In this document: positions 32,325 through 63,789 of the stretch, one piece after another
Layout of the letters: every line of letters starts with the position of its first letter
How positions within the stretch are numbered: the stretch's first letter is position 1
Source: Rhea pennata
Taxonomy: Eukaryota > Chordata > Aves > Rheiformes > Rheidae
Direction: 5' to 3'
Assembly: GCF_028389875.1 (NCBI RefSeq)
Contig: NC_084682.1
Coordinates: 5,962,001-6,026,000, forward strand
DNA length: 64,000 nucleotides
The notes under the pieces: generated by a model
The model's database searches: none
What the model was told of the DNA's origin: nothing
What the model saw: the letters and a program-made list of their open reading frames with translations, nothing else
Position numbers and translations under genes: made by a program

Positions 32325-32416
32325 GTCAGCGCGTCGGCACCTTGGCTCTAGACTGCTTACTGCTGCGTAGGCGACAGGACAGTAACAGTCTACAGTCATG
32401 GCTACTGAAGCATGAC
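32325..32416 (+). ncRNA. MIR212: miR-212 precursor hairpin
   Basis: 5p arm ACCTTGGCTCTAGACTGCTT at 32339-32361 is identical over its length to vertebrate miR-212-5p; 3p arm TAACAGTCTACAGTCATGGC at 32383-32403 has the AACAGUC seed. The arms pair across a 21-base loop. The 3p arm differs from mammalian miR-212 (TAACAGTCTCCAGTCACGG) and is closer to miR-132. miR-212 and miR-132 share targets through the seed, acting in neurons, vessels and heart. Confidence 0.95.
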
Positions 32417-32424
32417 CAACCGCC

Positions 32425-32465
32425 GGCCCCGGCCCCGGCCCCGGCCCCGGCCCCGGCCCCGGCCC
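32425..32465 (+). repeat. (GGCCCC)6 hexanucleotide tandem
   Basis: Six full GGCCCC units plus GGCCC, starting 22 bases after the miR-212-3p sequence. The - strand reads GGGGCC, the same hexamer as the expandable C9orf72 repeat, and is expected to form G-quadruplex. It is transcribed in the pri-miRNA as GGCCCC. Confidence 0.95.
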
Positions 32466-32615
32466 GCCGCGCCGCGCCGCCGGGCGGGGGGCACCGGGCC
32501 GCCGCCGCGCCGCCGGGAGCTGTCCCTAGTGCTGAGCCGTCGGGGAGCGGCTCCCCGCGCCGACGGGGCGCTCCCGGGGCCCGCCTGACCCCGCTCTCTC
32601 TTTCCCCTCCCGCAG

Positions 32616-32662
32616 ACGCGGAGTCCCCCCCGCCAACGGCGGACGCCCCCGCTGCAGGTCAG
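32616..32662 (+). ncRNA. Candidate 47-nt host exon between miR-212 and miR-132
   Basis: A strong acceptor (CTCTCTCTTTCCCCTCCCGC followed by AG, ending 32615) and donor CAG|GTAGGG (last base 32662; alternative GCAG|GTCAGG at 32657) delimit a small exon. If used, each hairpin lies in a separate intron of the host RNA. Splicing is inferred from signals only. Confidence 0.45.
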
Positions 32663-32874
32663 GTAGGGAGGAAGCCCCTGCGGCGGGGCGGACACGCGTG
32701 GGCCCGCGGGAGGGCCGGGCAGCGGGGCAGGGTTGTGGTGCAAGGGACAGGCGCCCCCCTCCCCCCCCTCCTCCGCGCACACCGTCCCCCCCCCCCCCCC
32801 CCCCCCGTCCCGACGCCACTCGTCGGGGCCGCCTCCTCGCCGTCGCCAAGGCACCGGCTGCCCCCGGTTCCCCG

Positions 32875-32962
32875 ACGTCGCCCAGGCGACCGTGGCTTTA
32901 GATTGTTACTGTGCTGCTGGCGGGGGTAACAGTCTACAGCCATGGTCGCCGGGCCCGGCGAA
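32875..32962 (+). ncRNA. MIR132: miR-132 precursor hairpin
   Basis: 5p arm ACCGTGGCTTTAGATTGTTA at 32889-32910 (mammals have TTTCGATT); 3p arm TAACAGTCTACAGCCATGGT at 32927-32948 matches the conserved miR-132-3p. GGCGACC/GGTCGCC extends the stem on the outside. It lies 486 bases after miR-212 on the same strand and should derive from the same CREB-driven primary transcript. Confidence 0.97.
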
Positions 32963-34560
32963 CTCGCATCGCGGGCAGCACCGTCCCCTCGGCGGGCACC
33001 GGCCCGCGCAGGAGGCCCCCGGCCCCGGTCCCCGCCCTGGTCCCCGTCCTGGCCCTGCCCAAGCCCCAGCCCCGACCCCAGTCCCAGCCCCAGCTAGGGC
33101 CCGGCCCGGCCCGGCCCGGCGGGGCAGCGGGGCGCCGAGGGGCCCGGTGGTGCGGCGCGGCGCTGCCGTCGGGGCACGGCCCGCCTCCCGGGGCAGTAGG
33201 AGCTCACATGCAGGGTGCAGCTCGCCGCACATCAACTCTTACTGTTCGGGGAGGGCGGGCGGCGGCGGCTCCTCCTCGGGCACCGGGCGGAGCGGCGGGC
33301 CCCCCCCCCCCAGCCCCCGGCCGGCCAGCAGCCCCTCACCTGCCCTCCTCGCCGCGGCGGCGCTGGGGGGGGCCGCTGCCCCTCCGCCGGTGCCCCCGGT
33401 CCGTCCCCACCGGGCTCCTCCCGCCGCATCTGGAAGCGGTTCCCGGCGCCAGAAAGCGCCTTGGCAGCGCCGGCCCCGCTCGCAGTCCCGGGCCCGGCCC
33501 GGGGAGCGCCGGTTCCCCCCCGCCGGTGCGCGCTGTGGCGGGGTGGGGGGGGACCGGGGCGCGTCTCCGCCGGGCCCGGCAGCGCGGCGCGGCGCGGGGC
33601 TGGCGCGGCCGGGACTGAGCCCGGCCCGACGGGCCGGGCCGGGCCGGGCTGCGGCAGGCGGGGGCCGGGGGCGGTCGCAGGTTGCACAACCCGCCCGGCG
33701 CGGCCAGGAGATTCCTGAGCGGCGAGGTCAGAGCGGCCCTGCCTGCCCCGGCACCGGGCCCTCGGCAGCCGGCGGCGACCGGAGCCGGCCGGGCAGGCCC
33801 GGGGGGGGGGGGGGGGAGGACGACCCGTCTGCGCCGCCCTGGGGGGCAGTGGAGGCAGAGCCACCCGTGGGCGATGGGGATAACTGGAGGGAGAGGGCAG
33901 AGACCCTGGGGGGGGGGGGGGGCGCTGGACGTGCCCAACCCCTTGCAGGGGGGGTGCTGGGAGCACCCTGCCTGCTCGTCCCCACTGGGGGCCAGCGCAG
34001 CCCGCGGCTGGGCGCACGGCTGGCGCCAGGTCCGACAGTTGCCGGCGGCACCCTGCCCTGGTGCTGGGGCTTTGCCGCACGCTGCCCTCTCTCTGCCTTA
34101 GCACGGCCGCAGCGCGGCCCAGCCAGTGACCAACGTCGCCTCGCAGAGGGCAGCGAGCGAGCGGCCGGCGGGAGGGACACCCACGCCAGCCCGCACGGCC
34201 CCGTCGCCGGCACCGGGTGCTGCAGAGGTGCAGCTTGTTGCCCAAACACCCTCCTCCCTCTGGATAAAAAAACCTCATTGCCAGTGTCCGCAGGGGCCCA
34301 GCGGCAGCAGCGTCGCAGCAGGTCCATGCCACGGCGGCAGTGGTGCAGCTCTGGATTTTTCGCAGCCAAAGGACAATCCTGAAAGTCCATCCCAGCACGT
34401 CCCTACGGGAAGGCCGAGCACTGCCGCGCGTGGGGCAGCCCGTCCCGCAGGCAGCCAGCGCCGGGCCCAGCTCGGCCCTGCGCTCGCCAGCCCGTCGGAG
34501 AAGGTCCCCCCCACACTATGGCCCCGGGAAGGCGCAGCATAGCAGGGCTGCGGTGTTGTT
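32963..34560. other. GC-rich DNA downstream of miR-132
   Basis: No conserved exon seen. Contains CCGGCC/CCAGCCC-type short tandems (33010-33125) and G homopolymers at about 33800 and 33911. The 3' end of the miRNA host RNA is not identifiable. Confidence 0.5.
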
Positions 34561-34750
34561 GTTTTGAAAGCCAAATCTCTCTCCCTGACACACTGGAACT
34601 AATTTTCCTTCCAAACGAGTCCTTAAAAATATCCTGGATTCGCTGACACTGGAACTCGGCTTCCGACACATTTCCAAGCAGCCGGGCCTTCGGCCAGATG
34701 TCAATGCCGGGGGATAAAAAGGCCGGCCAGCTCCTGTGCTCCTCTTCAGC
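34561..34750. promoter_or_regulatory. AT-richer element with TATA-like GATAAAAAGG
   Basis: After GC-rich DNA, this block has TAATTTTCC and AAAAATATCC and a GGATAAAAAGGCC at 34712-34724. No conserved exon follows, so a promoter is only a possibility. Confidence 0.25.
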
Positions 34751-34899
34751 ACGGCGCGCTTCTGACGGTGCCTGTGCTGGGGAGGAACGCGAAGCCTTCC
34801 CCCGCCACGGCTGAGGCCGGGCTGTATTTGCTATTTACACGCCAGGAAAGCGCTCGTACTGGTCTATACTGGGGCGCTGCCGCCCTGCCGAGAGACACG

Positions 34900-36150
34900 C
34901 GGTTGCGTCAGTCTTGCCTGGCCTTGGCCGTGCGCTTGAGGATTAGCGCTTGCGCCCCGGCAGCTCGCAGCACTTCGGCAGCGAGTTTCCGCAGCGCCCG
35001 GTACACGGCCGGCGGGGCCGGGAAGGCTCGTGCTTGGGGAGCTCCAGGCACCGCTCTAACCCCTGCAGAGCCCCGCAGCCGAGGGCTGGGCTCTTTCCCG
35101 CTCTGCACTGCAGCACGGGGCCCCAGGGAAAGCACCGGCCCCCGGCGCCACCCTCCCTTGCCTTCGGCACGGCGGGGAGTGCGGAGAGCCCGCGTGCGCC
35201 GAGGCCGGCTCGCGGCAGCAGCCGGCAGCCGACGCGGCGGGAGCGTCGCGGGGGGCTTTGGGGGCGGCTGAGCTGCCTGGGGCAGCGGGCGCCCACGAGG
35301 CCGGCGAGGGAAAAGTCGCCCCTGCGCAGAAGGCAGCTCGGCGGCCCTGGCGCGTGGGGTCTGCATGCAGCACCCGCTGCTGTTACCATCTGACAGCTCT
35401 TGGCGAAACGGCCTTTGTGATTCAGCCATGTGTTTATCCCAGCCAGCGGCCCAGCCCAGCGTGGGTTTCCATGGAAAACTTCCATCAAAAACAAGGAGAA
35501 AAGGAGCTACAGCAGGAGTGACTCAGCCACAACTGGAAGCTTCTGCGAGTGGGGGGAGCCGGTGCTGCCGGCCCGGCCCCGCTCGGACAGCGGGCCCAGG
35601 GGCGGCCCCGAGGTCTCGCTGCCGACCCGCCGCCTCCCGGCTCGCCCGAGCCCGGCGCCGCCGTCTCCGCCGCCCGGCCCGCGGCCCCGCCGAGCACGCC
35701 GCTTCCCAACTCCTCGCAGGCTCGGAGCGGCGTGCGGACTCGGGGGAGCCGCGTTGCATAACCGTCTGCGAAACACGTCACCTTCCAGCAGCGCCCCCTC
35801 CCCAGCCATCTGCGTCAGGCTCGGCACGTCGCGGCACTCGTGTCTAGAGCGGAGGAAAAGAGCGAGATGAGTAAGGCTCAAACCGCGGCGAGATCCGCTC
35901 CCGATGCCAGGCTCCGCGGGACATCACCAGCGCAGCTCACGGAAGCTGGTGCCCGTGCTCGGCGAGCCCCCGCGCGGGCGGCGGGCGAGGAGCTCGCGCG
36001 GCGGGCCCGGCCCTGGCAGCGCCCAGCCGGGGCGAGCGCGTGCGGCGCCGGCGCGGAGGAGGGCCTGAGTCAGCACCGGCACACGGGGAGGGGATCCGCG
36101 TGGAGCGGGAGGCTCGGGAGAGGGCGGCGGGCACAGCGCTCGCAGCGGTC
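34900..36150. promoter_or_regulatory. Intergenic CpG-rich island with AP-1 motifs
   Basis: CpG-dense DNA between miR-132 and OVCA2 with TGACTCA at 35519-35525 and TGAGTCA at 36066-36072. No recognisable exon on either strand. It may be a promoter or enhancer, strand unknown. Confidence 0.35.
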
Positions 36151-39100
36151 CTTGCTTTAAGCAACCGTTACCGTCTTTCTCCTGCCCTTCCCGGAAAGCT
36201 CTGGGTTTGGGAGAGGGCTGGAGCCCTCGGCGCGCACCGCAAGGGAACGGGAGCGAAGCCGTCCCCAGGGCAGAGGCACGAGCCAGGCAGCGCCTTTGCT
36301 CGGAGCCCTGGGCTCGGTCCGCCACGCGCAGGGGACGGCACGGAGCCCCGGGGACATGGCCCGCGTGAAGAGGCACTGCTGCCCGGCGCCCCAGGGAGCC
36401 CCGCGGCTGCCACGGCGGGGCCAAGGCCAGCACCACGCAAAGGGCTCGGAAGGCTGCTGCAGGGGATAGAAACAGCCCTGGCTGGGGACAGAGGGGGGAG
36501 GCTCGACCTCCGCCCAAATACCTGGGTTTTCCCCTGCCCACCAGTGACACCAGCCACCCCCCAGGCCGGGCCCAGCTGCTCAGCATCGTGCCTGCCCCCA
36601 GGTGCCAGGCCGCCTCGGTCCCCCTCTCAGTGGGGGCCTCTGCTCAGGGAGAGCAACTCCGCACCCCACTTTGGGGGCAGAAACCATTCCCTGGGGCCAC
36701 ACACAGGGGTGGGAGAGTGAGCGGGGAAGGCAGACGGAAAGCAAATCCTTGGGACAACTCCAAAGCGGGGGGAACTTTGACAATCTTTTCTCCAGACTCC
36801 CCGCCCAGGGCTAATCCCCCCCGTTTCTCTTCCTCCCTGCAAAGCTCACGAACACAGGCTGCGTATCAGAAAAGCGAGCACAGGAAAGCAACCTGGATCT
36901 GCGAAGGGGTGGGGGCGGGGGGAGCATTTGAGCTGTTTCTGCGGCTGTCGAAAGCTGGAGAGAAAAGCAGCGCCTGCGTGGCGTGGGGCAGACACGGACG
37001 CGTCTCGCCGCTCAGACAGGACGCAGGAGCCAGGATTCCCGGAGCACCCTCCTCTTCATCTGTCAGGGCCCCACGGTGACGTCCGCAGGAGCCACTTTCC
37101 TCCTCCAGTCAGAGCGGATGCTAAATGCTTCCTTCCTTTGCTACTCACAACATGCACCTCACGTGGATAAGGGTCAGGTTTATTGATTTTTATTATTTTG
37201 TTTAACTTGATGCTTAAGACACCTGGCAAGACTCAGCTTTTTAAACCTCCTGGGAACAGAACATGGCAGTTGCAGTGCCCAAGCATCCTGAAAAGCCCCC
37301 CAGGTTTAGATTATCTGCCCCTTAAAGCACCTACACAGTCTGCCTAAAGTAGCTTTCTGAAAAGAGACAGGACCACCAAGATAAACGGCGTCCTGATCAC
37401 TTACCACACACGTTTGGGTCCTTTCCTGTTCAAAACCCGAGCGAGCTGCTGCGGAGCCTCTCTCTGGCCAGTCCTACTTAGGGACACGGGGGAGGGAGCG
37501 GGGAGCTGCCGGGCGCGCGGCTGCAGGACCGCAGTGCAGGCTGGAGGGTGCCACCCGGGGAGCGCGTGCTCTGCGGCAGGAGGCCGGCACCTCGCCCCGG
37601 GAGCCGCCGCGGAGGGCACGGCGCGGCGAGCAGGCGTCCCTGTGCTGCAGTGCCTCCTCCGCGCCGCCCTGCAGAGCGGCTCCGGCAGGGGGCTGAGCCG
37701 CTTCGCTGCGCAACAGCCGCAGACCACCGCGGCCGCGGCGCCGAGAGCTGCAGCTCTCAAATAATTAAACAGCTAATGGCGGGATCTGCAAAGTGCTTTC
37801 TGCTGCCATCCTTTCATAGCTGGTAATAGCTCAAGCGGGGGGAGCAGCACTGAGACAAAGGCCCTGATGCTTCATCAGCAGCATCCACTGGGTTAAATCA
37901 CACTCTGCAGCGCTGGCTGCTGAGCCTGAGCCCGCATGCTGCTGCTTCCCTGGTGTCTGTCAGCTCCTCGCCTCTCCCTTCACCATTCTTTTGGGAAGAG
38001 GGGCAGAGCTGAGATGCCAGGAGGGCACCTGGCCATGCAGATGCCACCCAGGGAGCAGAAGAGCACATCTGCCTTCCCCACTGTCGTTCCAGCAGGCACT
38101 TGCCTGACCATCACCTCCCCTGCAAGCCAAAAGCTTCCTCCCTCTCCCCCAAACTGGTCTCTGGTCTCCCCATCACAGTGACTGGCGGGTGACAGCCACC
38201 TCGTGCCTTCACGTCACCTAAGCAGGCACGAGGCAGCGTGGAGAGCCAGCCCTGCCTGCCCGGGTGGCTCTGACGCAGCCGCCATGTGCGGCTCCGTGAG
38301 TCAGCTCAGCCCTTTCATCCCCCACTTCCCCTTCCGAGCGCTGCGAGGATTCTGGATGCCACGAGATGGCAATGCTGGCAGCAGGCAGGAGCCCGCCGGA
38401 GCCCCAGGGACCGCTGCAACCTCCAGCCCCCGGGGAGCACATCAGCCCAGGTCCGGGCCATGGACGAAACCAGCCACATCCTCCTCCCGTCGTCTCTACT
38501 GCGCTGACACTTAACCAGCAACAAACCAGAGGGCAAAACTGACACAAATTGAAACTGCTTTCTTTTGCTTGGTTAGTTTTAACCTGCGGCAGTTCTCAGG
38601 CCTGTTCACGGCTGAATAAACACTCAAAGCATTTCCACCTACTGATCCCGCTCCCCTGTGGCTGCACAACTGTTTGCTCCAGCCTAGGAAAGTGTAAGGA
38701 GCACATGAAGGAGCACATGGCCACGAGGGGAACCTTCCCTCCCCCGCCAGCATGAGCCAACACGCTCGCACGCTGCCTTGCAGAGGCTCTGCCCCTCTCC
38801 TCCCCACGCTCATCATCTTGGCTGCAGGATGCTCCTGGACCACACTGTGCTCTCCTCCTTGCACGCCGAGGAGCACACAGTGTCCCGAAGATGCACTGTA
38901 CCTTTCTCCAAGCCGAAAGGGCTGTAGAGCAAGGGTACACCCTGCACCTGGCAACATGGGAGAGGCGGATTAACCTATGATGTTCTGTGAAATTTCTTTT
39001 ATCAACTACATTGCATTGTACCGCTAAGGAAAAGGGTCATTAGCAAAAATCCCCTTTGAGCAGGGCCCTTAACATGATACCATGAAAACAGCTCCAGGCT

Positions 39101-39330
39101 ACAGACTCAGGAGAGACCGGACTAGCTTAGTCTTGAAGCAGTACAGTTACCAAGCAGAAACTCAACCATTATAGTAACAATAATAACCAAGATTTCTACG
39201 CGCTTCAGGAAAATATTGAAACCAGAGAGGAGCAGGAGTTCAGTTCTTTTCAAGTCTTCTTGTTCATGAAGACACTTCACATAGAGGAATATACAAGAGA
39301 AGAAATCTCTCAATTTCTGTGAGCTAAACT
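36151..39330. other. Intergenic DNA upstream of OVCA2 3' end
   Basis: No gene recognised. A third perfect AP-1 motif TGAGTCA is at 38297-38303. An AT-rich block at 37120-37400 contains two - strand AATAAA hexamers (37179-37184 and 37189-37194), and 38970-39330 is AT-rich and could be distal OVCA2 3'UTR or flank. Confidence 0.5.
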
Positions 39331-39341
39331 AGTACAAAGAT

Positions 39342-39347
39342 TTTATT
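39342..39347 (-). terminator. Possible distal poly(A) signal of OVCA2
   Basis: AATAAA on the - strand, 531 bases past the OVCA2 stop, preceded by AT-rich sequence resembling a 3'UTR. Usage unknown. Confidence 0.35.
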
Positions 39348-39446
39348 CCTGAAAGGAAACAAAAAGCAGCTCTGGCACTGCGAGAGGAGAATAAAAATCT
39401 AAACTTAGCCCAGCTGCAAGGTTGGCTTAATAGTTTTCACAGAGAC

Positions 39447-39486
39447 TATATATACATATACACACACACATATATATAATGTATAT
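39447..39486. repeat. TA/CA microsatellite
   Basis: TATATATA, CATATA, (CA)5 and TATATATAATGTATATA in 40 bases. Confidence 0.85.
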
Positions 39487-39861
39487 AAAAAAACTTGGGG
39501 ATAAAAAAGCTGGAAGAGCTGTGCACTCCACAGCCAAAGCGCACAGCCACTTCCTTTGGCCAAGTTGTGGGGCCCTACCTTTCAACAGCTACACAAGTTT
39601 CCAAAAGCCTACAAGCCGAGCTGCGTCACCTTTTTGTCCTCAAACTCCTCATACTCACACTTGCGTAATTATCTAGAGAACAAAGCTGGGGAGGGGGAGG
39701 AAAGGAAATAAAAAAGAAGAGAGTACGCCTGGTGCTGCGTTTTCACTGCAAAGGCGCAGAGCAAGATCACAAGGCCCTTTCTTTGGCCACTCTGGATGGC
39801 AAAGGAGCAGAGGGAGCTTTCAACCCAGACAGCAGGCTGCGCACAGCTCACCGGAGCCTCG

Positions 39862-39867
39862 TTTATT
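39862..39867 (-). terminator. OVCA2: OVCA2 poly(A) signal AATAAA (proximal)
   Basis: AATAAA on the - strand beginning 10 bases after the OVCA2 TAA stop, so the shortest 3'UTR would be about 30-40 bases. Confidence 0.6.
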
Positions 39868-39877
39868 ACAGATACCA

Positions 39878-40561
39878 TTAACAAACGGCACTAGCCTGCG
39901 GCAGGTCCGCCTGTCCTTGTGCAGGGCAGAAGCGGTCCAGGAAGTCCAGGTAGGCCTTCTTCTGCGGCGCCGCAGCCGGGACAAAGTGCCCGCCAGGGTG
40001 CGTGAGGACAACAGGCTCCACGAAATGCTGGGCGAGCTCGTAGCTGAGGCGTGGGGTGATGACGGCATCGGCATCGCCCACGACGTGCAGCGTGGGCAGG
40101 GCAATGGGCTGCTGGTAGAAGTGGCTGTGGGCCGGGGCGCAGCTGGCGAAACCAGCCACCAGGACGGCGAAGGCGACGGGGAAGCGGGGGTCGCCGCGGG
40201 CCTGCAGCGCGCACACCATGGCGGCCAGTGCCGCACCCTGGCTGAAGCCCAGCAGCCCGTCGAAGGGCCCGCGCTCTGCCAGCGCCGCCGCCACGGCCGC
40301 CAGCGACTCCTCCAGCCCCGCCGGCGCCGCCGCCTCCTCCTGCGCCTCGAAAGTGCCGGGTCCAGAGAACCACCAGCCGCGGGGGTCGTCGTCGCTGTCG
40401 CCGTCGCCGCCGGGCACGGGGTGCGGCGCGCTCAGCGCCACCAGCTCGACGCGGCCGCGCAGCGCCTTGCGCAGCGCCCCGGTGCGCTCGCGGAAGCGGC
40501 GTTCGTTTTGCCGGTAGCCATGGAGGCCGAGCAGCCGCAGCAGCCGCCGCCGCTCCGACAT
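39878..40561 (-). CDS. OVCA2: OVCA2, FSH-type serine hydrolase
   Basis: 227 codons in one uninterrupted ORF, from ATG 40559-40561 (MSERRRLLRLLGLHGYRQNE) to TAA 39878-39880; the length equals human OVCA2 (227 aa). The alpha/beta-hydrolase nucleophile elbow is GFSQGA (Ser107), the acid GDADAVI (Asp163 or Asp165), and the histidine GGHFVPAAAPQ (His192). RGWWF and RTGALRKALRGR are family signatures near the N-terminus. OVCA2 hydrolyses long-chain esters in vitro; its physiological substrate is not established. It is a neighbour of DPH1 on the same strand, as in mammals. A Ser/Asp-rich insert (GGDGDSDDD, 51-59) replaces the longer human loop. The tail PAQGQADLPQASAVC extends past the usual end. 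Confidence 0.95.
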   Translation of the reverse strand: MSERRRLLRLLGLHGYRQNERRFRERTGALRKALRGRVELVALSAPHPVPGGDGDSDDDPRGWWFSGPGTFEAQEEAAAPAGLEESLAAVAAALAERGPFDGLLGFSQGAALAAMVCALQARGDPRFPVAFAVLVAGFASCAPAHSHFYQQPIALPTLHVVGDADAVITPRLSYELAQHFVEPVVLTHPGGHFVPAAAPQKKAYLDFLDRFCPAQGQADLPQASAVC

Positions 40562-40650
40562 GGCGGCCGCCGGAAGCCGCCGCCCGCCGCTTCCGCCCGC
40601 CGCTTCCCGCCGAAACGCCGCGCGCTCATTGGCCGGCGGGGCGGGGCCCG
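40562..40650 (-). promoter_or_regulatory. OVCA2: OVCA2 TATA-less promoter
   Basis: Immediately upstream of the ATG: ETS-like CCGGAAG (40570-40576), an E2F-like TTCCCGCCGAAA (40604-40615), a CCAAT box on the - strand (ATTGG at 40628-40632), and GGGGCGGGG. It is a CpG-rich housekeeping arrangement. Motifs are seen, activity is inferred. Confidence 0.5.
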
Positions 40651-40909
40651 GCGCGCCGCTCCCGGCCGGCGCCGCGCGCGCCCCCTGGCGGCCGGAGGGC
40701 GGCGGCGGCGGCTACGCGCGCGGGCTGGCGGCGGCCCCGGCCCCGGGCCCGGGCCCGGCCTCGGCCTGCGGGACGGGGGAAGCGAGCGTCAGCCCGGGCC
40801 CGGGCAGCGCTGCCACCCGCGGGGGCCCCCGAGGGCCGGCGATGCCCGTCTCGGGGGGTGGGGGGGAGGCGGCGCCCGGCGGGGGGCCTCGCGGGAGGCT
40901 GCGCCCAGG

Positions 40910-41076
40910 CCAGATGTGCGGCCAGATGTGGTGCGCGGCCAGATGTGGTGCGCAGCCAGGGATCCCCCACCACCACCTCCCCGTACGTAGCTGTGCTGCC
41001 AGAGCGGGCGGCTCGGCGCCGAGCGCACCGGCCTGCGCTGCGCCCAGATGTGCGCCCAGATGTGTGCCCAGATGTG
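40910..41076. repeat. CCAGATGTG repeat cluster between OVCA2 and DPH1
   Basis: CCAGATGTG occurs six times: 40910, 40922, 40939 (spacing 12 and 17) and 41044, 41056, 41068 (exact 12-base tandem). It lies in the DPH1 3' region or OVCA2 5' flank. On the - strand the unit reads CACATCTGG. Confidence 0.9.
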
Positions 41077-41322
41077 CGCCCTGGCAAGGGTGCTGGTTCC
41101 AGTGCCCGCTGGCGCTGGGCCGGGGCGGGGGAGCCACAGGATGGCGCTTTTGGCACGCGGCACCGGGCGCTACGACGGCGCCCGGCACCCGCCCTGCGCC
41201 GAGGGGCCCGCGGTGCCCGCACCCCTCCACCCCGCCAGCGGCCACGGGGCGAAGCCGGCGCCCGCCGCCTGGCCCGGGCCAGGCCCTGGCGATCCGCCGC
41301 CGTGACGAGACATGCTGCCCAC

Positions 41323-62604
<21,282 letters not shown>

Positions 62605-63789
62605 CTGTGGGCAAACCAGAGCGTCTTACAGAGAGGAACGAGGAGGCAACCCATCCTGTAGCCCACAGCCCACTGGGTGCCCCTGGCTGCCAAGGGACAC
62701 GGGGTAGCCCCAACAGCACCCAAGGACAGGGGACAACAAGGCACTAAAAAGGGAAGGGGTTTCTGCTCTCCACCACCGAGCCTGGGACAGTCAGGGCAGC
62801 AGCAAGCCAGGTTTAGGGCTCAGTTTGCGGGAAAAATCATTTGTGCCAAGAAAGCAGCACTGTAACTTCAAAAATGCCTCAGTGCTGCTCCCCACAGCCA
62901 GGGCCCGGGTGCTGAGCCCCAGGTCAAGCACGACTAGCTGCAACGCTCAACCACGACCGTCCCGAGGCTGCTGGAAGCCCGCACCCCGCAGCCTGCTACG
63001 GACCCCAGGCACCGAGTGTGCAGCCCGGGGGCAACCCGCCCCTCGCAGAGGGCAACCCTGCTGGGAGGGCAGTGAGCCACAGCTGGGGCTGGTGCCCACT
63101 CCAGCACGAGCCATCGCATCACACGCGAGCCCCCAGCAGCCCCATGTCGACACCTCAGCGTCCCCCAATGCCGCAGGGCTCCGGCTGCGGGAGACCCGGG
63201 CCCGTCCCCATGCCGGGAAGGCCCGTGCACCCCACGATCGCGGCCTGCGGCCCCCACCAGCGCGGCACCAGCAGGATCCACCCCCTCACTCCGCAGAGTC
63301 ACCGTACGGCGGGGGAGTGACAGCAGCGGGATTATTCACTATTTCCAGCCTGCGAAGCGTCAGCCCGAGGCTGCACGGCACCAGCGCACATGAGCCACCA
63401 AACCCTCCGCACGGCCCACAGCGGGAGCCGCAAACGGGCCAGCTGGGCCCAGCCCCGACGGGGGCCGCTCCCCCGGCACCAGCCCACGGCCAGGGCACCC
63501 AGCCAAGCTGAGGCAGCACCCAAAATACCAGGCGCAGCGGGTGCCCACGTCACCCGCCAGGGAAGGGGCGCAGGGCAATGGTGCAGGCAGGCGAGGCCGG
63601 GAGATGCTTCGCCACCGGCAGCGCGCTATTCCTGGCCGCACAGCTGCCGGAGGGGCCCGGGACGGGCCTCGCCTGACACCCCCGGCCCGGCACCAGGAAC
63701 GGCACCGGCTCGGCCCTCCGCAGCACTGCTCCGGCCCCCGCTACCGGCCCAGCACTAGAGCCCTCAGCAGGTGCCTGGCTCCAAGATGG
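62605..63789 (-). other. Upstream DPH1 intron / 5' flank
   Basis: The first DPH1 coding exon, expected to end in phase 1, was not recognised here; it may lie beyond the right edge. GC-rich, no other gene seen. Confidence 0.5.

Noticed and set aside
34712..34724. GATAAAAAGG as a firm gene promoter
   Set aside because: TATA-like motif alone with no conserved exon or donor following; kept only as a low-confidence element.
62934..63641. Minus-strand frames as the DPH1 first exon
   Set aside because: No frame resembles the DPH1 N-terminus and none ends at a donor in the required phase 1 with convincing context.
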